Below are positions 14,570 through 14,890 of a stretch of DNA of 14,890 nt, piece after piece. The stretch covers positions 1 through 14,890 of the forward strand of contig QMTG01000015.1 in the NCBI GenBank assembly GCA_003649915.1, given 5' to 3'. The notes below the pieces were generated by a model. The model was given only the letters and a program-made list of their open reading frames with translations. It searched no databases and was not told where the DNA came from. Position 1 is the first letter of the stretch. Each line of letters begins with the position of its first letter. Origin of the DNA: Thermoplasmata archaeon. Lineage in GTDB: Archaea; Thermoplasmatota; Thermoplasmata; B31-G17. The position numbers were made by a program, and so were the translations under genes.

Positions 14570-14890
14570 ATGGTAAGGCTTGAAGACGCTGTGATTGCTA
14601 GGCTTGAAACACACGGCGAGAAGTTTGAAGTGCTTGTTGACCCAAATCTTGTGCAGGATGTGCGTGAGGGAAAAGAAGTTGATATGATGGAATGCTTAGC
14701 AATAGATAAGTGTTCAGGGACGCAAAAAAGGGTGAGAAGGCGTCGGAGGAAAAAATAAAGGAGATTTTTGGAACAACTGATGTTATTGAAGTGGCAAAAA
14801 TAATAATAAAGAAGGGGCATATCCAATTGACAACAGAGCAGAGAAGGCAGATGATTGAGGCGAAAAAGAGGCAAATAATAGATATAATTG
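14570..14890 (+). CDS. SBDS: SBDS/Sdo1 ribosome maturation protein (5' part, frame broken by one base, cut by window edge)
   Basis: SBDS helps release the anti-association factor from 60S-type subunits together with an EF-2-like GTPase. The N-terminus is typical (MVRLEDAVIARLETHGEKFE...VLVDP). In the starting frame the reading is normal to AIDK (codon ending 14710), then diverges and stops at 14758. From 14713 the -1 frame resumes the family sequence: FRDAKKGEKASEEK, then IFGTTDVIEVAKIIIKKGHI and QLTTEQRRQMIEAKKRQ up to the edge. Family members read EVFRDAKKG here, so one base (a G next to 14710) is missing: GATAAG-TGTTC should be GATAAG-GTGTTC. A sequencing or assembly error is the likeliest cause; a true mutation is possible. 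The gene follows psmA by six bases in the expected superoperon order. Confidence 0.88.

Noticed and set aside
14724..14730. A6G run as the site of a programmed -1 frameshift in SBDS
   Set aside because: The conserved residues VFRDA are already in the -1 frame before the run, so the break lies near 14710; the zero-frame codons also do not fit a standard X-XXY-YYZ site. At most it gives partial rescue.

Overview
The window looks like a chromosomal piece of a euryarchaeon, most likely of the Thermoplasmatota (an Aciduliprofundum/DHVE2-like lineage is a reasonable guess from overall gene style, not proven). Archaeal hallmarks are the 20S proteasome alpha gene followed directly by SBDS, an archaeal-type ArgRS, a CDIN1/TPD-family protein, an ArfC-type riboflavin reductase, and BRE/TATA boxes about 25-40 bases before start codons. 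Leaderless or nearly leaderless starts occur beside starts with GGTGAT-type Shine-Dalgarno sites. No rRNA, tRNA, CRISPR array, transposase or prophage gene was seen.

Layout. 1-566 (minus): 5' part of a nucleotide-sugar dehydrogenase that runs off the left edge. 661-3633 (plus): a large secreted Cys-rich protein with PPC-like, cell-wall-binding-2-like and gingipain(C25)-like regions. 3634-3898: a gene-free stretch holding a compact array of hairpins with C-GAA-G loops, then a T-rich terminator-like region. 3899-4753 (minus): an AT-rich gene for an N-terminally anchored extracytoplasmic protein of unknown function. 4841-6907 (minus): arfC behind a zinc-ribbon/membrane/TPR protein. 7014-7850 (plus): a second, very acidic zinc-ribbon membrane protein, divergent from the first. 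7856-11385 (minus): a tightly packed operon, CDIN1-like nuclease, argS, then an ATP-NAD kinase-like protein. 11537-12646 (plus): M29 aminopeptidase. 12643-12810 (minus): an unlisted 55-residue gene. 12955-13761 (plus): nadE. 13835-14890 (plus): psmA and the start of SBDS, the usual head of the archaeal proteasome/exosome superoperon.

How they fit together. Much of the window is housekeeping: tRNA charging, NAD(P) synthesis (nadE and the NAD kinase-like gene), riboflavin synthesis, protein turnover (proteasome, M29 aminopeptidase) and ribosome maturation (SBDS). The secreted protease-like protein and the aminopeptidase would suit a peptide-degrading heterotroph, but this is inference. The accessory part is 3.6-4.8 kb, where base composition falls sharply and an unexplained structured element lies beside an orphan surface gene. 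The points most worth a second look are that hairpin array, a one-base frame break in SBDS, the 55-residue gene, the CDIN1-argS operon, and the divergent pair of zinc-ribbon membrane proteins.
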